Assembly: GCF_001571405.1 (NCBI RefSeq)
Contig: NZ_BCNX01000017.1
Location: 1 to 43,304 of the forward strand
Source: Methanoculleus thermophilus
GTDB taxonomy: Archaea; Halobacteriota; Methanomicrobia; Methanomicrobiales; Methanoculleaceae
Direction: 5' to 3'
Length of the DNA: 43,304 bases
Of this stretch, positions 9,818 through 19,216 are shown in pieces (position 1 is the first letter of the stretch; every line of letters starts with the position of its first letter). The translations under genes and the position numbers were made by a program. The notes below the pieces were generated by a model. That model searched no databases. It was not told the origin of the DNA and saw only the letters and a list, made by a program, of their open reading frames with translations.

Positions 9818-11329
9818 GTGATTGTTTTATTTGGTGAATCGATCCGCTTTTTTGACACTACCTTACGGGACGGCGAACAGACACCCGGTGTCTCTCTCAC
9901 GCCGGACGCAAAGCTTGAGATTGCGACGCACCTTGCCGAGGTTGGCGTACACGTCATCGAGGTCGGCTCTGCGGCCGCCTCTCTCGGGGAGCGCGAATCC
10001 ATCCGCGCCATCGCCGACGCCGGGCTTTCGGCCGAGTGCTGCACCTACGTCCGGGCTCTTCCCGGGGACATCGATCTCGCCGCCGATGCCGGTGCCGACT
10101 CTGTGCACCTCGTTGTACCGGTGAGCGATCTCCATATCAGCAAGAAGCTTCGAAAGACCCGCGACGAGGTCTCCGAGATGGCCTGGAGCGCCGTCGAGTA
10201 CGCGAAGGAGCGCGGGCTCATCGTCGAACTCTCCGGGGAGGACGCGTCCCGCGCCGACCAGGCGTTTCTTGCGGAGGTCTTCCGCGAAGGAGTGGAACGG
10301 GGTGCCGACCGGCTCTGCTTCTGCGACACCGTCGGGCTCCTCACCCCCGAGCGGGCGGCCGCGATGATACCGCCGCTCTGCTTTGCCCCGCTCTCGATCC
10401 ACTGCCACGACGACCTGGGGTTTGCGCTCGCAAACACCGTCGCCGCCCTCAGGGCGGGGGCGACCGCTGCCCACGTCACCGTCAACGGCCTCGGCGAGCG
10501 GGCGGGGAACACCTCTCTCGAGGAACTGGTGATGGCGCTCGAGGTTCTCTACGGGGTCGATACCGGGATTAAGACCGAAGAACTCTACCACCTCTCGACC
10601 CATGTCTCCCGGCTGACCGGGGTGCCGCTCCCGACCAACAAGCCGATCGTCGGAGAGATGGCCTTCACCCACGAGAGCGGGATCCATGCCCACGGGGTGA
10701 TGCGGGACGCAAGCACCTACGAACCCATCCGGCCGGAGCAGGTGGGCCGAAAGCGCCGCATCGTCCTCGGGAAGCACTCGGGGTCGGCGGCGGTCGAGGC
10801 CGCGCTCCATGACATGGGGTATACCCCGAATGCGGCGCAGCTTGCCGAGATCGTTGCCCGGATCAAGCAGATCGGGGATGCCGGAGTGCGGATAACCGAC
10901 GCAGACATCATGGCGATCGCCGATACGGTGATGGAGATCGAGTTTAAGCCCTGTATCGAACTGCGCCAGTTCACCATCGTCTCGGGGAGCAACGCGATGC
11001 CGACCGCCTCGGTGACGATGCTGGTTCACGGCGACGAGATCACCGGAGCCGCAGTCGGGACCGGGCCGGTGGATGCGGCGATCCGCGCGCTCCAGCGATC
11101 GGTTGCAGCGGTCGGAAACATAAGACTCGACGAATACCGCGTGGATGCCATAACCGGCGGCACAGATGCCGTCGTTGACGTAACGGTCAAACTCAGCAGG
11201 AACGGGAAGACCGTGACCTCGCGGGGTGCCCGGACCGACATCATCATGGCCAGCGTCGAAGCAGTTATCGCCGGAATGAACAGACTACTCAGGGAAGAGC
11301 ATGAAAACCGGAGCCAGGACTCTGATTGA
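9818..11329 (+). CDS. 2-Isopropylmalate synthase / citramalate synthase family protein
   Basis: This is an acetyl-CoA-dependent 2-oxoacid aldolase of the LeuA/CimA/AksA family. The TIM-barrel starts with [17 protein letters not shown] (signature and metal/acid residues), and includes [16 protein letters not shown] and [17 protein letters not shown]. The middle has [11 protein letters not shown] and LGKHSG, and a C-terminal regulatory domain of about 125 residues (370-500) is present, as in LeuA and CimA. The start is GTG 9818; a stop in the same frame at 9815-9817 forbids anything earlier. It overlaps ilvB by 29 bp, so it belongs to the branched-chain operon. The family alone does not tell leucine synthesis (LeuA) from citramalate-based isoleucine synthesis (CimA). 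Confidence 0.88.
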   Translation: MIVLFGESIRFFDTTLRDGEQTPGVSLTPDAKLEIATHLAEVGVHVIEVGSAAASLGERESIRAIADAGLSAECCTYVRALPGDIDLAADAGADSVHLVVPVSDLHISKKLRKTRDEVSEMAWSAVEYAKERGLIVELSGEDASRADQAFLAEVFREGVERGADRLCFCDTVGLLTPERAAAMIPPLCFAPLSIHCHDDLGFALANTVAALRAGATAAHVTVNGLGERAGNTSLEELVMALEVLYGVDTGIKTEELYHLSTHVSRLTGVPLPTNKPIVGEMAFTHESGIHAHGVMRDASTYEPIRPEQVGRKRRIVLGKHSGSAAVEAALHDMGYTPNAAQLAEIVARIKQIGDAGVRITDADIMAIADTVMEIEFKPCIELRQFTIVSGSNAMPTASVTMLVHGDEITGAAVGTGPVDAAIRALQRSVAAVGNIRLDEYRVDAITGGTDAVVDVTVKLSRNGKTVTSRGARTDIIMASVEAVIAGMNRLLREEHENRSQDSD

Positions 11330-12977
11330 CGCGCTGCAGCGTGAAGGGGTGGACACCATATTCGGCTACCCCGGTGGCGTAGTGTTGCCGATCTACGATG
11401 AACTCTACGATTCGTCGATCCGGCATATTCTGGTAAGGCATGAGCAGGCAGCGGCGCACGCGGCCGACGGGTACGCGCGTGCAAGCGGCCGCGTAGGCGT
11501 ATGCCTTGCCACCTCCGGCCCCGGCGCGTGCAACCTGGTTACAGGGATCGCGACGGCGTATATGGACTCCATTCCTATCGTGGCGCTCACCGGTCAGGTG
11601 CCCACCGGCCTCCTCGGGAACGATGCGTTCCAGGAGTCGGACATCACCGGGATCACGATGCCGGTGACGAAGCACAACTATCTGGTCAAAGATGCCAACG
11701 ATCTCGATCGCATCGTTCAGGAAGCCTTCTACATCTCCCGGACCGGACGGCCCGGTCCGGTGCTGATCGATCTCCCCAAAGACGTCAGCACGAGCGAGGT
11801 GAGGAACAGCAAACCCGTCCCGGAGACAGTCTCCCTCCGCGGTTACCAGCCCACCTATCAGGGGCATATCCGCCAGATCGACAAGGCGATAGACCTTATT
11901 GCAAGAGCGGAGCGCCCGCTCGTCTATGCCGGCGGGGGCGTGATCCTCTCGGGGGCATCTGCCGAACTCCTGCAGTTCATCGAGACGGCAGGGATCCCCA
12001 TCACGACGACCCTGATGGGGCTCGGCGCCGTCCCCGGCGATCACCCGCTCAACCTCGGGATGCTCGGGATGCACGGCACCCAGCCCGCGAACTACGCGGT
12101 GACGGAGTGCGACCTCCTGATAGCCATCGGCGTCCGGTTCGATGACCGGGTGACGGGCAAGATTGAGTCCTTCGCGCCGAACGCGGCGGTCATCCATATC
12201 GATATCGACCCGGCCGAGATCGGGAAGAACAAGGTCGTCGATGTCCCGATCGTGGGTGACGTCAAAGCTGTCCTCCAGGCGATCCTCCAGCGGATGCAGA
12301 AGCGCGGTGATACGGCGGGCTGGGTCAGTCGGGTCAGCGCCTGGAAGACGCAGTACCCCCTCCGCTACCGCGATGACGGCCACCTTCGCCCGCAGTACGT
12401 CATCCAGGAACTCAGCGACATCTTGAACGGCGAGGGTATCATCACAAGCGAGGTCGGCCAGAACCAGATGTGGACCGCGCTCTACTACTGCTTCAAGAAA
12501 CCCCGGACCTGGATCACCTCGGGGGGCCTTGGGACCATGGGCTACGGCTTCCCGGCAGCCATCGGCGCTCACTTCGCCCGGCCGGATACGCCGGTCGTCG
12601 ATGTTGCAGGCGACGGGAGTTTCCAGATGAATATCCAGGAACTCGGGACGGTGGCGCAGTATAACATCCCCGTCAAGGTCGTGATCCTGAACAACATGTA
12701 CCTCGGGATGGTGCGTCAGTGGCAGGAGCTCTTCTACGACCGCCGTTACTCCTACACGGAGCTCCCGCCGGTGGACTTCGTGAAGATCGCAAACGCCTAC
12801 GGCGTCGAGGGGATCCGGGTCGAGGAGAAGGCCGACGTCCGGGAGGCACTCGAGACAGCGCTTGCCACCGACGGGCCGTTCGTCCTTGACTTCAGGATCG
12901 AGCGGGAGGAGAACGTCTTCCCCATGGTTCCTGCGGGTGCCGCCATCAACGAGATGATCGGGGTGAGGCAGGGATGA
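11301..12977 (+). CDS. ilvB: Acetolactate synthase large subunit
   Basis: This is the TPP-dependent enzyme that makes acetolactate and acetohydroxybutyrate for valine, leucine and isoleucine. The order of domains is the N-terminal PYR domain with [29 protein letters not shown] (the catalytic glutamate) and [14 protein letters not shown], the central FAD-type domain with [11 protein letters not shown], and the C-terminal PP domain with [14 protein letters not shown] and [14 protein letters not shown] (GDG...NN, Mg-TPP). The 558-aa length is normal. It begins inside the end of the upstream synthase gene and its stop overlaps the ilvN start (ATGA). A feedback-regulated complex with IlvN is expected. 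Confidence 0.97.
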   Translation: MKTGARTLIDALQREGVDTIFGYPGGVVLPIYDELYDSSIRHILVRHEQAAAHAADGYARASGRVGVCLATSGPGACNLVTGIATAYMDSIPIVALTGQVPTGLLGNDAFQESDITGITMPVTKHNYLVKDANDLDRIVQEAFYISRTGRPGPVLIDLPKDVSTSEVRNSKPVPETVSLRGYQPTYQGHIRQIDKAIDLIARAERPLVYAGGGVILSGASAELLQFIETAGIPITTTLMGLGAVPGDHPLNLGMLGMHGTQPANYAVTECDLLIAIGVRFDDRVTGKIESFAPNAAVIHIDIDPAEIGKNKVVDVPIVGDVKAVLQAILQRMQKRGDTAGWVSRVSAWKTQYPLRYRDDGHLRPQYVIQELSDILNGEGIITSEVGQNQMWTALYYCFKKPRTWITSGGLGTMGYGFPAAIGAHFARPDTPVVDVAGDGSFQMNIQELGTVAQYNIPVKVVILNNMYLGMVRQWQELFYDRRYSYTELPPVDFVKIANAYGVEGIRVEEKADVREALETALATDGPFVLDFRIEREENVFPMVPAGAAINEMIGVRQG

Positions 12978-13477
12978 AATCGCATACGCTGAGCGTCCTT
13001 GTCGAGAACCGGGCGGGTGTCTTGAGCAGGGTCGCCGGAATGTTCTCGCGTAGGGGGTTCAATATCGAGAGTCTCGCCGTCGGGACCTGCGAGGAGCCCA
13101 ACATGAGCCGGATCACGATTGTCGTGAACGGTGATGACCGCGTCATCGAGCAGGTGATGAAGCAGACCAACAAACTCATCGACGTCATCAAGGTCTCGGA
13201 CCTGACGGAGCGCGAGAGCGTGGAGCGGGAACTTGCGCTCATCAAGGTTGCTGCTGAATCAGGCACATCCCGTGCCGAGATCCTCCAGATCGCCGATATC
13301 TTCCGGGCCCAGGTCGTGGATGTCGGGTCAAAGACCCTGATCCTCCAGGTGACCGGGGATACGGAGAAGATCGACGCATTGGAGAAACTCCTGCGCCAGT
13401 ACGGCATCAAAGAACTCGTCCGCACTGGTAAGATCGCACTCCTCCGGGGTGCAAAGACCGTTAAGAGTTCCAAATGA
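12974..13477 (+). CDS. ilvN: Acetolactate synthase small (regulatory) subunit
   Basis: This is the valine-sensing regulatory subunit of acetolactate synthase. The N-terminal ACT domain (3-78) has [31 protein letters not shown] and SRITIVV. The C-terminal domain (about 84-158) has [17 protein letters not shown] and [18 protein letters not shown]. At 167 aa it is the typical length for IlvH/IlvN. Its ATG overlaps the ilvB stop by 4 bp, so translation is coupled. A T-run (CTCCTTTTTTG) after the stop is a likely operon end. Confidence 0.97.
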   Translation: MKSHTLSVLVENRAGVLSRVAGMFSRRGFNIESLAVGTCEEPNMSRITIVVNGDDRVIEQVMKQTNKLIDVIKVSDLTERESVERELALIKVAAESGTSRAEILQIADIFRAQVVDVGSKTLILQVTGDTEKIDALEKLLRQYGIKELVRTGKIALLRGAKTVKSSK

Positions 13478-13543
13478 CTCCTTTTTTGATGTGATCGAAC
13501 TGACCATCCATCGGGGTAGTCTCCCGGTTCCCCGGCGATCGTG

Positions 13544-13550
13544 TTATATG
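13544..13550 (+). promoter_or_regulatory. TATA box of the mini-gene/symporter operon
   Basis: TTATATG at 13544-13550 is centred 29 bp before the ATG of the 35-codon gene at 13576. This predicts a leaderless transcript beginning with that small gene, which is good evidence that the small gene is real and is first in the operon. Confidence 0.5.
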
Positions 13551-13575
13551 TTAGCACGCCACATAGTGTCATAGC

Positions 13576-13683
13576 ATGTTCTTCGGGTTACCTACTCATA
13601 CGGCCCTCATCGTGGGCGGTGCGACTCTCTTTGCCGTCGTATTGCTCACCCTCTGGGGCCTCCGGTTCAGGGAGGCCGCTTGA
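13576..13683 (+). CDS. Small single-pass membrane protein beside symporter
   Basis: This is a 35-aa product starting MFFGLPTHTALIVGG and ending LWGLRFREAA. Residues 9-28 form one membrane helix, followed by a positively charged tail, so the C-terminus is likely cytosolic. The stop TGA (13681-13683) is immediately followed by the symporter ATG (13684), so the two must be co-translated. The start sits 29 bp behind a TATA box. Small one- or two-helix partners are known upstream of several sodium:solute symporter genes (for example the YhdT/PanF and YjcH/ActP pairs); by context this looks like such an accessory subunit. There is no sequence match I can prove. Confidence 0.7.
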   Translation: MFFGLPTHTALIVGGATLFAVVLLTLWGLRFREAA

Positions 13684-15267
13684 ATGGCGGATATAGCAAC
13701 GCTCGTCCTGATCGCGCTCTACTTTATTGTGCTCATCGGCATCGGGAACTGGGCCTCGAAGAAGATCCACAACACCGAGGACTACATCCTCGCAGGCAGA
13801 TCGCTCGGGTTCTGGGTCTTCACGATCCTGATCGTCTGCTCGATCTGCAGCGGGATGACCCTGCTCGGTGTGAGCGGCTTTGGGTACACATCAGGCTGGC
13901 CGGGGATATGGGAACAGATCTTTGTCCCGCTCGCAGCCTCGTTCTGCATCATCTTCTTTGGGGTGAAGCTCAACGCCATTGGAAAAGAGCGGGGTTACCT
14001 GACTGTCCAGGACTATCTCGCCGAACGGTTCGAGAGCCCGCGGGCGCTCCGGGGTCTCTCGGCCATCTCCGGGATCGTCGTCTCGCTGATCTACCTCGTC
14101 GGGCAGTACGCCGCGATCAGCATCGTGCTGGTCTGGCTCTTCGGTATCCCGCACTGGCAGGCGCTCCTCATCGCCGGGGTCATCATCACCGCTTACACGG
14201 TCGTCGGCGGGCTCTATGCGGTCTCCTGGACGACCCTCTTCCAGGGCGGGATCCTGATCCTCGGCGTCCTCCTGATGGCGCCGCCGGTCATCATGAGTGC
14301 CGGCGGGCTTGAGCATATCAACACAGTTCTTACCGGGATCGACCCGAACTTCGTCGAGCCCTGGTACCCGACTGCCTACGCTTCATACGCCTACACGACG
14401 CCGGAGTTCCTCTTCTCGTTTGCGATCCTCCTGATGGTCGGCCTTGCCTGCGCACCGCACGTCATCAACAACGTCCTCGCTGCAAAAGAGGCACGTTACT
14501 TCAAGTGGGCGCCCCTTGTGGCGTTCGCCATCTACGCGGTCATCATGTTCCTCGTGAAGTTCACCGGATTTGCCGTCCGCTCGCTCGTTGAGGAGGAGAC
14601 GCTCGTCCTCCCGGACGCCGTGAACGCCCAGGACTTCGCCTTCATCGCCGGCGTCGAGTACGCGATACCGAACGTGGCGCTCTGGGCGTTCTTCGCGGTG
14701 ATCGTCCTTGCGGCGGTGATGTCGACGACCGACCGGCTGATGCTCACCGTCGGCACCTCGTTCGCGTGGGACGTCTACAAGAACATTCTCCGCCCCTCGG
14801 CGTCCGACAGAGAGGTGCTCCTCGTCTCGAAGGTCGCGATCGTCCTCGGGGCCGGCGGTACACTCATCCTTGCTATCAATCCTCCTGAGATGCTCGCCTG
14901 GCTGATCTGGATGGGCATCGGGGTGATGCTCGCGACGTTCGCGGTCCCGCTGCTCGCCGGGCTCTACTGGCGCGGCGCGACCGGAGAGGGAGCGATCGCG
15001 AGCATGGCGGTCGGGCTCGTCTCTTCCGGCATCTTCGGCTACTGGCACCAGTTCGTGGCGAAGCTCCCCGTGCACTTCAGCCTCTACGCGCTCATCTGCT
15101 CGCTTCTCGCCATGGTCGTCGTCAGCCTCATGACCGCCCGGAACTCCGAGGACGTACTCGACGGCACCCGGACCGGCTGGTTCATCCAGTCGCCAGCCCT
15201 CCCGTCACAGGCCGCAAGCCCCGGAGAGACCTGGTTTGCCGACCGGGACGCAGCCCGCCGGCAGTGA
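13684..15267 (+). CDS. Sodium:solute symporter family (SSF) transporter
   Basis: This is a 527-aa secondary transporter of the SSF family, expected to move an organic solute with sodium across the cell membrane. About 13 hydrophobic segments are visible. Early landmarks are IGIGNWASKKIHNTEDYILA and GRSLGFW, the usual SSF start with its (T/S)x(E/D)(D/E)(Y/F)xLAGR motif. Later ones are GERGYLTVQDYLAERFES-like text near residue 105 and the TVVGGLYAVSWTTLFQGGIL region, which aligns with the SSF signature. The substrate cannot be assigned; proline, pantothenate and carboxylate transporters all lie in this family. A terminator hairpin follows. Confidence 0.9.
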   Translation: MADIATLVLIALYFIVLIGIGNWASKKIHNTEDYILAGRSLGFWVFTILIVCSICSGMTLLGVSGFGYTSGWPGIWEQIFVPLAASFCIIFFGVKLNAIGKERGYLTVQDYLAERFESPRALRGLSAISGIVVSLIYLVGQYAAISIVLVWLFGIPHWQALLIAGVIITAYTVVGGLYAVSWTTLFQGGILILGVLLMAPPVIMSAGGLEHINTVLTGIDPNFVEPWYPTAYASYAYTTPEFLFSFAILLMVGLACAPHVINNVLAAKEARYFKWAPLVAFAIYAVIMFLVKFTGFAVRSLVEEETLVLPDAVNAQDFAFIAGVEYAIPNVALWAFFAVIVLAAVMSTTDRLMLTVGTSFAWDVYKNILRPSASDREVLLVSKVAIVLGAGGTLILAINPPEMLAWLIWMGIGVMLATFAVPLLAGLYWRGATGEGAIASMAVGLVSSGIFGYWHQFVAKLPVHFSLYALICSLLAMVVVSLMTARNSEDVLDGTRTGWFIQSPALPSQAASPGETWFADRDAARRQ

Positions 15268-15268
15268 C

Positions 15269-15296
15269 GGGGGAACGCATCCCCGCTTTCTTTTTT
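15269..15296 (+). terminator. Terminator after the symporter
   Basis: A GGGGA/TCCCC hairpin (15270-15284) just after the stop codon is followed by a T-rich run, CTTTCTTTTTT. Hairpin plus T-run at the end of an operon is good evidence for transcription termination, although archaea mainly need the T-run. Confidence 0.6.
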
Positions 15297-15716
15297 AGCC
15301 AAGTTCAAGCGCTATTCACAACCTCGACGATGCGGCGGCTCGCCGCGGCGGATGCAGAACATGGTGCAATTGCTGGCCGGATCCAGCGGGGTGCCGCACC
15401 GAGGTGAGGAGGCGCTACAGGCGCCTGGAGATCACGGTTGCGGATATACAGGCACAGGCGGGGAGCGAACCCCGTGCATAATCCCTATTCGTTCTGCTGC
15501 CGTCAGCTCCATTCTATTTGGCCAGCGGCATGATCTCGACCGGTGGGATATGCCCCCCTCGCCATCACCACCATGTTCTGGCAAAGATCAGACCCTCGCA
15601 CATGCTCCGGCCACTGCAGAACCGGTGGTACACCCGAACACTCACCCCGCGTTCCCGGCCTAATTTCACTGAATTTTCAGCCCAATATGCAGCAATCGCG
15701 GAGAACAGATGGTCAA
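15297..15716. other. Intergenic region, no recognisable gene
   Basis: About 420 bp with open frames on both strands but none resembling a protein family. The plus frame that continues into the FAD oxidoreductase from 15543 has none of the family's residues before 15723. Short inverted repeats are present (for example AGGCGC/GCGCCT at about 15410-15425). Nothing else stands out. Confidence 0.4.
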
Positions 15717-15726
15717 CCATATATGG
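15717..15726 (+). promoter_or_regulatory. TATA box of the glycosyltransferase operon
   Basis: CCATATATGG (15717-15726), itself a palindrome, is centred about 29 bp before GTG 15750. It overlaps the ATG at 15723, so that ATG would lie upstream of the RNA start. This decides the start codon in favour of GTG 15750, if the box is used. Confidence 0.45.
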
Positions 15727-15749
15727 CATCGGCAGTAAACCCTATAAGC

Positions 15750-17063
15750 GTGAAAACGGCGGTACTGGGTGGCGGTCTCACCGGGATTACGCTGGCCCGC
15801 CTGCTCCATGAACAGGGCGAGGATGTGGTTGTTCTCGAACAGAATGTAACAATCGGGGGGCTCTGCCGCTCGAGGAGTGAGTCGGGTTTCACGTTTGACA
15901 TTGGGGGCTCGCACATCATCTTCTCCCGTGACACGGAAGTCCTCTCATTCATGCTCTCGGTCCTCGGCGAGAACGCCGATCGACGAAAGCGGAATACAAA
16001 GATTCTCTATAAAGACCGCTACGTAAAGTATCCCTTCGAGAACGGTCTCTACCAACTGCCCGACGAAGACCGTTTCTTCTGCATCAACGAGTTCGTCAAA
16101 AACCTCATCGCCGTCGAGAAGGGCGAGGTTCCGCCGCCCACGAACTTTGCCGAGTGGATCACCTATACCTTCGGCCGGGGGATTGCCGAGTGCTACATGC
16201 TCCCCTACAATCAGAAAATCTGGAACTATCCGGCCGATCGGATGTCGCACCACTGGGTTGAGGGGCGCATACCCCGCCCTCCGGTCGAGGATATCATCAA
16301 ATCAGCCATCGGGATCGAGACCGAGGGCTATGTTCATCAGGCGGTCTTCTCCTACCCGATCGAAGGCGGGATCGAGGCGCTGGTCCGGGCCATTGCAGAA
16401 CCGATCCTCCCGGCCGTCCGGACAGGGTTTCGCGTCGCCTCAATCCGTGAAGAAGACGGGGGATTTGCTATCAGCGATGGCAACGAGGTCATCCACGCCG
16501 ACCGCCTGATATCGACCATCCCGCTCCAGAACCTGCTCCCCAGTCTAGCGGACGTCCCGGCCGAGGTACAGGCGGCCTGCGACGCCCTCCGCTATAACTC
16601 GCTATGCTCGGTCTTCATCGGGCTTGCAGGGGAGGTCCCGGATATCTCGTGGCTTTACATCCCCGATCCGGCGACGGGCCTCTTCAACCGGATCTCGTTC
16701 CCCTCAAACTATAGTACTAAAGTCGCTCCCCCGGGCCACTCCTCGATCCTCGCCGAGATCACCTACAACGACGGGGACGCGGTCTCGAGGATGTCCGATG
16801 CCGAGATCATCGAGCATACCGTCACCTCCCTTGTAGCCGCAGGGATAATCCCCTCGAAGGATGCGGTCGTCTACACCGGTCTTGAGCGACAGAAGTTCGC
16901 CTACGTCGTCTATGATATCGATTACCTCCGAAACATCGCGATTGTCCGGGAGTTCTGCCGGGAGCGGGGCATCAACCTCGTCGGCCGGTTCTCGCAGTTC
17001 GAATACCTTAACATGGATGGCTGCATCAGGAGCGCGATTGACTTCGTGGGGGCAAACCGATGA
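15750..17063 (+). CDS. FAD-dependent oxidoreductase, amine-oxidase / UDP-galactopyranose mutase-like
   Basis: This is a flavoprotein with a Rossmann start KTAVLGGGLTGITLARLL, the second-strand acidic end VVVLEQN, GGLCRSRSESGFTFDIGG, and a C-terminal FAD-contact segment (FSQFEYLNMDGCIRSAIDF). The GGSHIIFSRD motif resembles the FDIGGHVIF-type motif of UDP-galactopyranose mutases and protoporphyrinogen-oxidase-like proteins. The 437-aa length fits. It is the first of three overlapping genes with two glycosyltransferases, so a sugar-nucleotide or lipid substrate for surface glycoconjugates is more likely than haem metabolism. The start is GTG 15750 (leaderless); ATG 15723 is an alternative. The substrate is unknown. 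Confidence 0.8.
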   Translation: MKTAVLGGGLTGITLARLLHEQGEDVVVLEQNVTIGGLCRSRSESGFTFDIGGSHIIFSRDTEVLSFMLSVLGENADRRKRNTKILYKDRYVKYPFENGLYQLPDEDRFFCINEFVKNLIAVEKGEVPPPTNFAEWITYTFGRGIAECYMLPYNQKIWNYPADRMSHHWVEGRIPRPPVEDIIKSAIGIETEGYVHQAVFSYPIEGGIEALVRAIAEPILPAVRTGFRVASIREEDGGFAISDGNEVIHADRLISTIPLQNLLPSLADVPAEVQAACDALRYNSLCSVFIGLAGEVPDISWLYIPDPATGLFNRISFPSNYSTKVAPPGHSSILAEITYNDGDAVSRMSDAEIIEHTVTSLVAAGIIPSKDAVVYTGLERQKFAYVVYDIDYLRNIAIVREFCRERGINLVGRFSQFEYLNMDGCIRSAIDFVGANR

Positions 17064-18037
17064 AGGTCAATATATTCGTCGAAGATTTCCGGTTTCTTCG
17101 GTATATCGGGTGCGCAACGGCTGCAAGGACGCTGTACAACCACCTTGCCCGTCTCCCCGATATGGAGGTCTCCCGAAACCAGTATCTCGGCGATTTTGAC
17201 CTGACTCACTACCATACCTTCGGGCCCTGGGCGATGTATCACCTGAAGTTCACCAATGGCGTAAAGGTTCTGACCGCTCACTCAACCCCTCGCCTGAATG
17301 ACGGGAATGTCGCCTTCGCAAAGAGGATCAACACTGTATATCCGAAAATCTACCGGCAATTCGACCATATCATCACGATCTCGGAGCCCTGCCACCGGGA
17401 GGTCGAGCAGCTCGTCCCCGAGATCCCAAAGACCCTCATTCCAAACGGCATCGACCGGGAGTACTTCAAACGGGACAACAAAAAGCGCAGACTCTTTCGC
17501 AATGAGTATGGGATCGATCCCGACCAGAAAGTGGTCCTCTCCGTCGGCCAGCAGACCCCGCGGAAGGGCATCTATGACTTCCTCAAACTTGCCAACCAGC
17601 ACCCTGATATGACCTGGGTCTGGGTGGGCGGGTTCCCCTACGGGACGCTCTCAAAGGACTATGCGAAGATCCAGATGCTCAAGACCCACTGCCATGAGAA
17701 TGTCATCTTCACCGGGGTCATCGATGACATCTCCCGGGCATACAGCGGGGCGGACGTCTTCTTCATGCCGTCCCATGCCGAGACGTTCGGTCTTGTGATC
17801 GTCGAGGCTCTCTCGGCCGGTCTCCCGGTCATCGCCAGAGATATCTTTGAGTTCCGGGAGATATTTGGGGATTCTGTCCTCTTTTTCTCCGATGTTGGCG
17901 AGGCGCAGGACCTCCTTACTGACGATGCAACCCTCCGACGCTGTGCAGCGAAAGCCCGTGCCTCAACCGAGGGCTACGACATCACGCTTATAGCAAAACG
18001 GCATCAAGAGTTATACAAGGAGTTGATCGAGGGATGA
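17060..18037 (+). CDS. Glycosyltransferase family 4 protein
   Basis: This is a GT-B fold retaining glycosyltransferase of 325 aa. Landmarks are the N-terminal Rossmann start MKVNIFVEDFRF, VLTAHSTPR, IPNGIDREYF (hinge), VLSVGQQTPRKGIYDFLKLA, VIFTGVIDDISRAYSGADVF, and the donor-site E-x7-E motif in ETFGLVIVEALSAGLPVIA. The start overlaps the previous stop (ATGA). It acts in the cytosol or at the membrane inner face and would add a sugar to a lipid or polysaccharide. The specific sugar and acceptor cannot be told from sequence. Confidence 0.93.
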   Translation: MKVNIFVEDFRFLRYIGCATAARTLYNHLARLPDMEVSRNQYLGDFDLTHYHTFGPWAMYHLKFTNGVKVLTAHSTPRLNDGNVAFAKRINTVYPKIYRQFDHIITISEPCHREVEQLVPEIPKTLIPNGIDREYFKRDNKKRRLFRNEYGIDPDQKVVLSVGQQTPRKGIYDFLKLANQHPDMTWVWVGGFPYGTLSKDYAKIQMLKTHCHENVIFTGVIDDISRAYSGADVFFMPSHAETFGLVIVEALSAGLPVIARDIFEFREIFGDSVLFFSDVGEAQDLLTDDATLRRCAAKARASTEGYDITLIAKRHQELYKELIEG

Positions 18038-18732
18038 TCTCCGTCGTCGTTCCAACCTATAACGAAGAGCAGAACATCGAGCGCTGCCTGCGGTCCCTTG
18101 CCGACCAGACGGTGCCGAGGGAGACGTACGAGATCATCGTCGTCGACGGAAACTCGAAAGACAGGACCCGAGAACTGGCCAAGCCTCTTGCGGATAAGGT
18201 TTTTATCCAGACGAGCAAGCGGGTCGGCGGGGCGCGAAACGATGGGGCAATGGCCGCAAAAGGCGATATTATCGCCACGACGGATGCCGATTGCATCCTT
18301 CCCCGAGACTGGATAGAGCGGATCGAGAGAAACTTTGCGGAGCGCCAGATCGTGCAGCTTTACGGTACGGTCTATCCGATCGAGGATACCTTCCGCAACC
18401 GGCTCTCACTCATGGGCGCAAACGCCTTCTCGCGCTTCGGCTACTACACCCGGACGATATACTTCACGCTCGGGTGCAACACGGCCTTCGACCGGGATGC
18501 GTTCTTCCAGGCCGGGATGTACCGGTGCATCGATGCCGGGGACGACCTTGAGATCGCGCAGAGGATGCGCAAACTCGGGAAGGTCTACCTCGATCCCCGC
18601 CTGAAGGTCGGGTTCTCGATGCGGCGCTACCAGCAGTTCGGGACTATCAAGTCGCTCTGGGAGTGGTTGTATATCGTTCTTCGCGGCGGCGAGGCAAGCG
18701 GTGCGACCTACTCACGGCGGGAGTATAAGTAA
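18034..18732 (+). CDS. Glycosyltransferase family 2 protein
   Basis: This is a GT-A fold inverting glycosyltransferase of 232 aa. MISVVVPTYNEEQNIERCL is the canonical start, followed by IIVVDGNSKDRTRELA, the metal-binding DADC (DXD type), and GCNTAFDRDAFFQAG with the DDLEIAQRM block carrying the likely base. No C-terminal membrane helices typical of dolichol-phosphate synthases of the longer type are seen, only a short hydrophobic patch near LWEWLYIVL. It overlaps the GT4 gene by ATGA, so it is the third gene of the same operon and probably acts in the same glycan pathway. Confidence 0.93.
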   Translation: MISVVVPTYNEEQNIERCLRSLADQTVPRETYEIIVVDGNSKDRTRELAKPLADKVFIQTSKRVGGARNDGAMAAKGDIIATTDADCILPRDWIERIERNFAERQIVQLYGTVYPIEDTFRNRLSLMGANAFSRFGYYTRTIYFTLGCNTAFDRDAFFQAGMYRCIDAGDDLEIAQRMRKLGKVYLDPRLKVGFSMRRYQQFGTIKSLWEWLYIVLRGGEASGATYSRREYK

Positions 18733-18734
18733 GC

Positions 18735-19160
18735 GTGGAGACCAAACGACCTATCCCTGAGATCTTCGCTGAGGTGGTGCACCGGTCCGATAACTGCGAG
18801 TTTGCCCGCCGCCTCGGGATGGTGGTCACCGAGATCGCCGATGGGTGCGTCCGGGTGACGATGCCGACTGCAGGGATGAAGAACGGTCACGGCACAGTCC
18901 ACGGGGGCGCAATCTTTGCCATCGCTGACCATGCCTTCGGCATCGCCGGAAACCTGGATGAGGTGGAAGAGACGGGGCTCTCGGCTCATATCCGCTACTT
19001 CTCTCCGCCAGCAGGGGGGACGCTTGAGGCGGTCGCCCGCAGGGTCGCGGAGACTGAGAGGACATCAGTGTATGCCGTGGATGTCTACTCAGACGGCCGC
19101 CCTGTTGCCTCGTTTGAGGGGATCGGGTTCAAGGTCGGCGCTCAAATGAAGCGGGCGTGA
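18735..19160 (+). CDS. PaaI-type hotdog-fold thioesterase
   Basis: This is an acyl-CoA thioesterase-like protein of 141 aa. The single hotdog domain has NGHGTVHGGAIFAIADHAFG, where HGG and the following acidic residue form the usual active site, and the later SAHIRYFSPPAGG. The start is GTG 18735, 2 bp after the GT2 stop, with GGCGGGAG upstream. Co-transcription with the glycosyltransferases is likely from the spacing, but a shared pathway is not implied. The acyl substrate is unknown. Confidence 0.88.
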   Translation: METKRPIPEIFAEVVHRSDNCEFARRLGMVVTEIADGCVRVTMPTAGMKNGHGTVHGGAIFAIADHAFGIAGNLDEVEETGLSAHIRYFSPPAGGTLEAVARRVAETERTSVYAVDVYSDGRPVASFEGIGFKVGAQMKRA

Positions 19161-19216
19161 TCGGCCTACGTATCTTCCCGCCCGTTTTATCGCCCTATAG
19201 GGCCAATATCCTTTGG

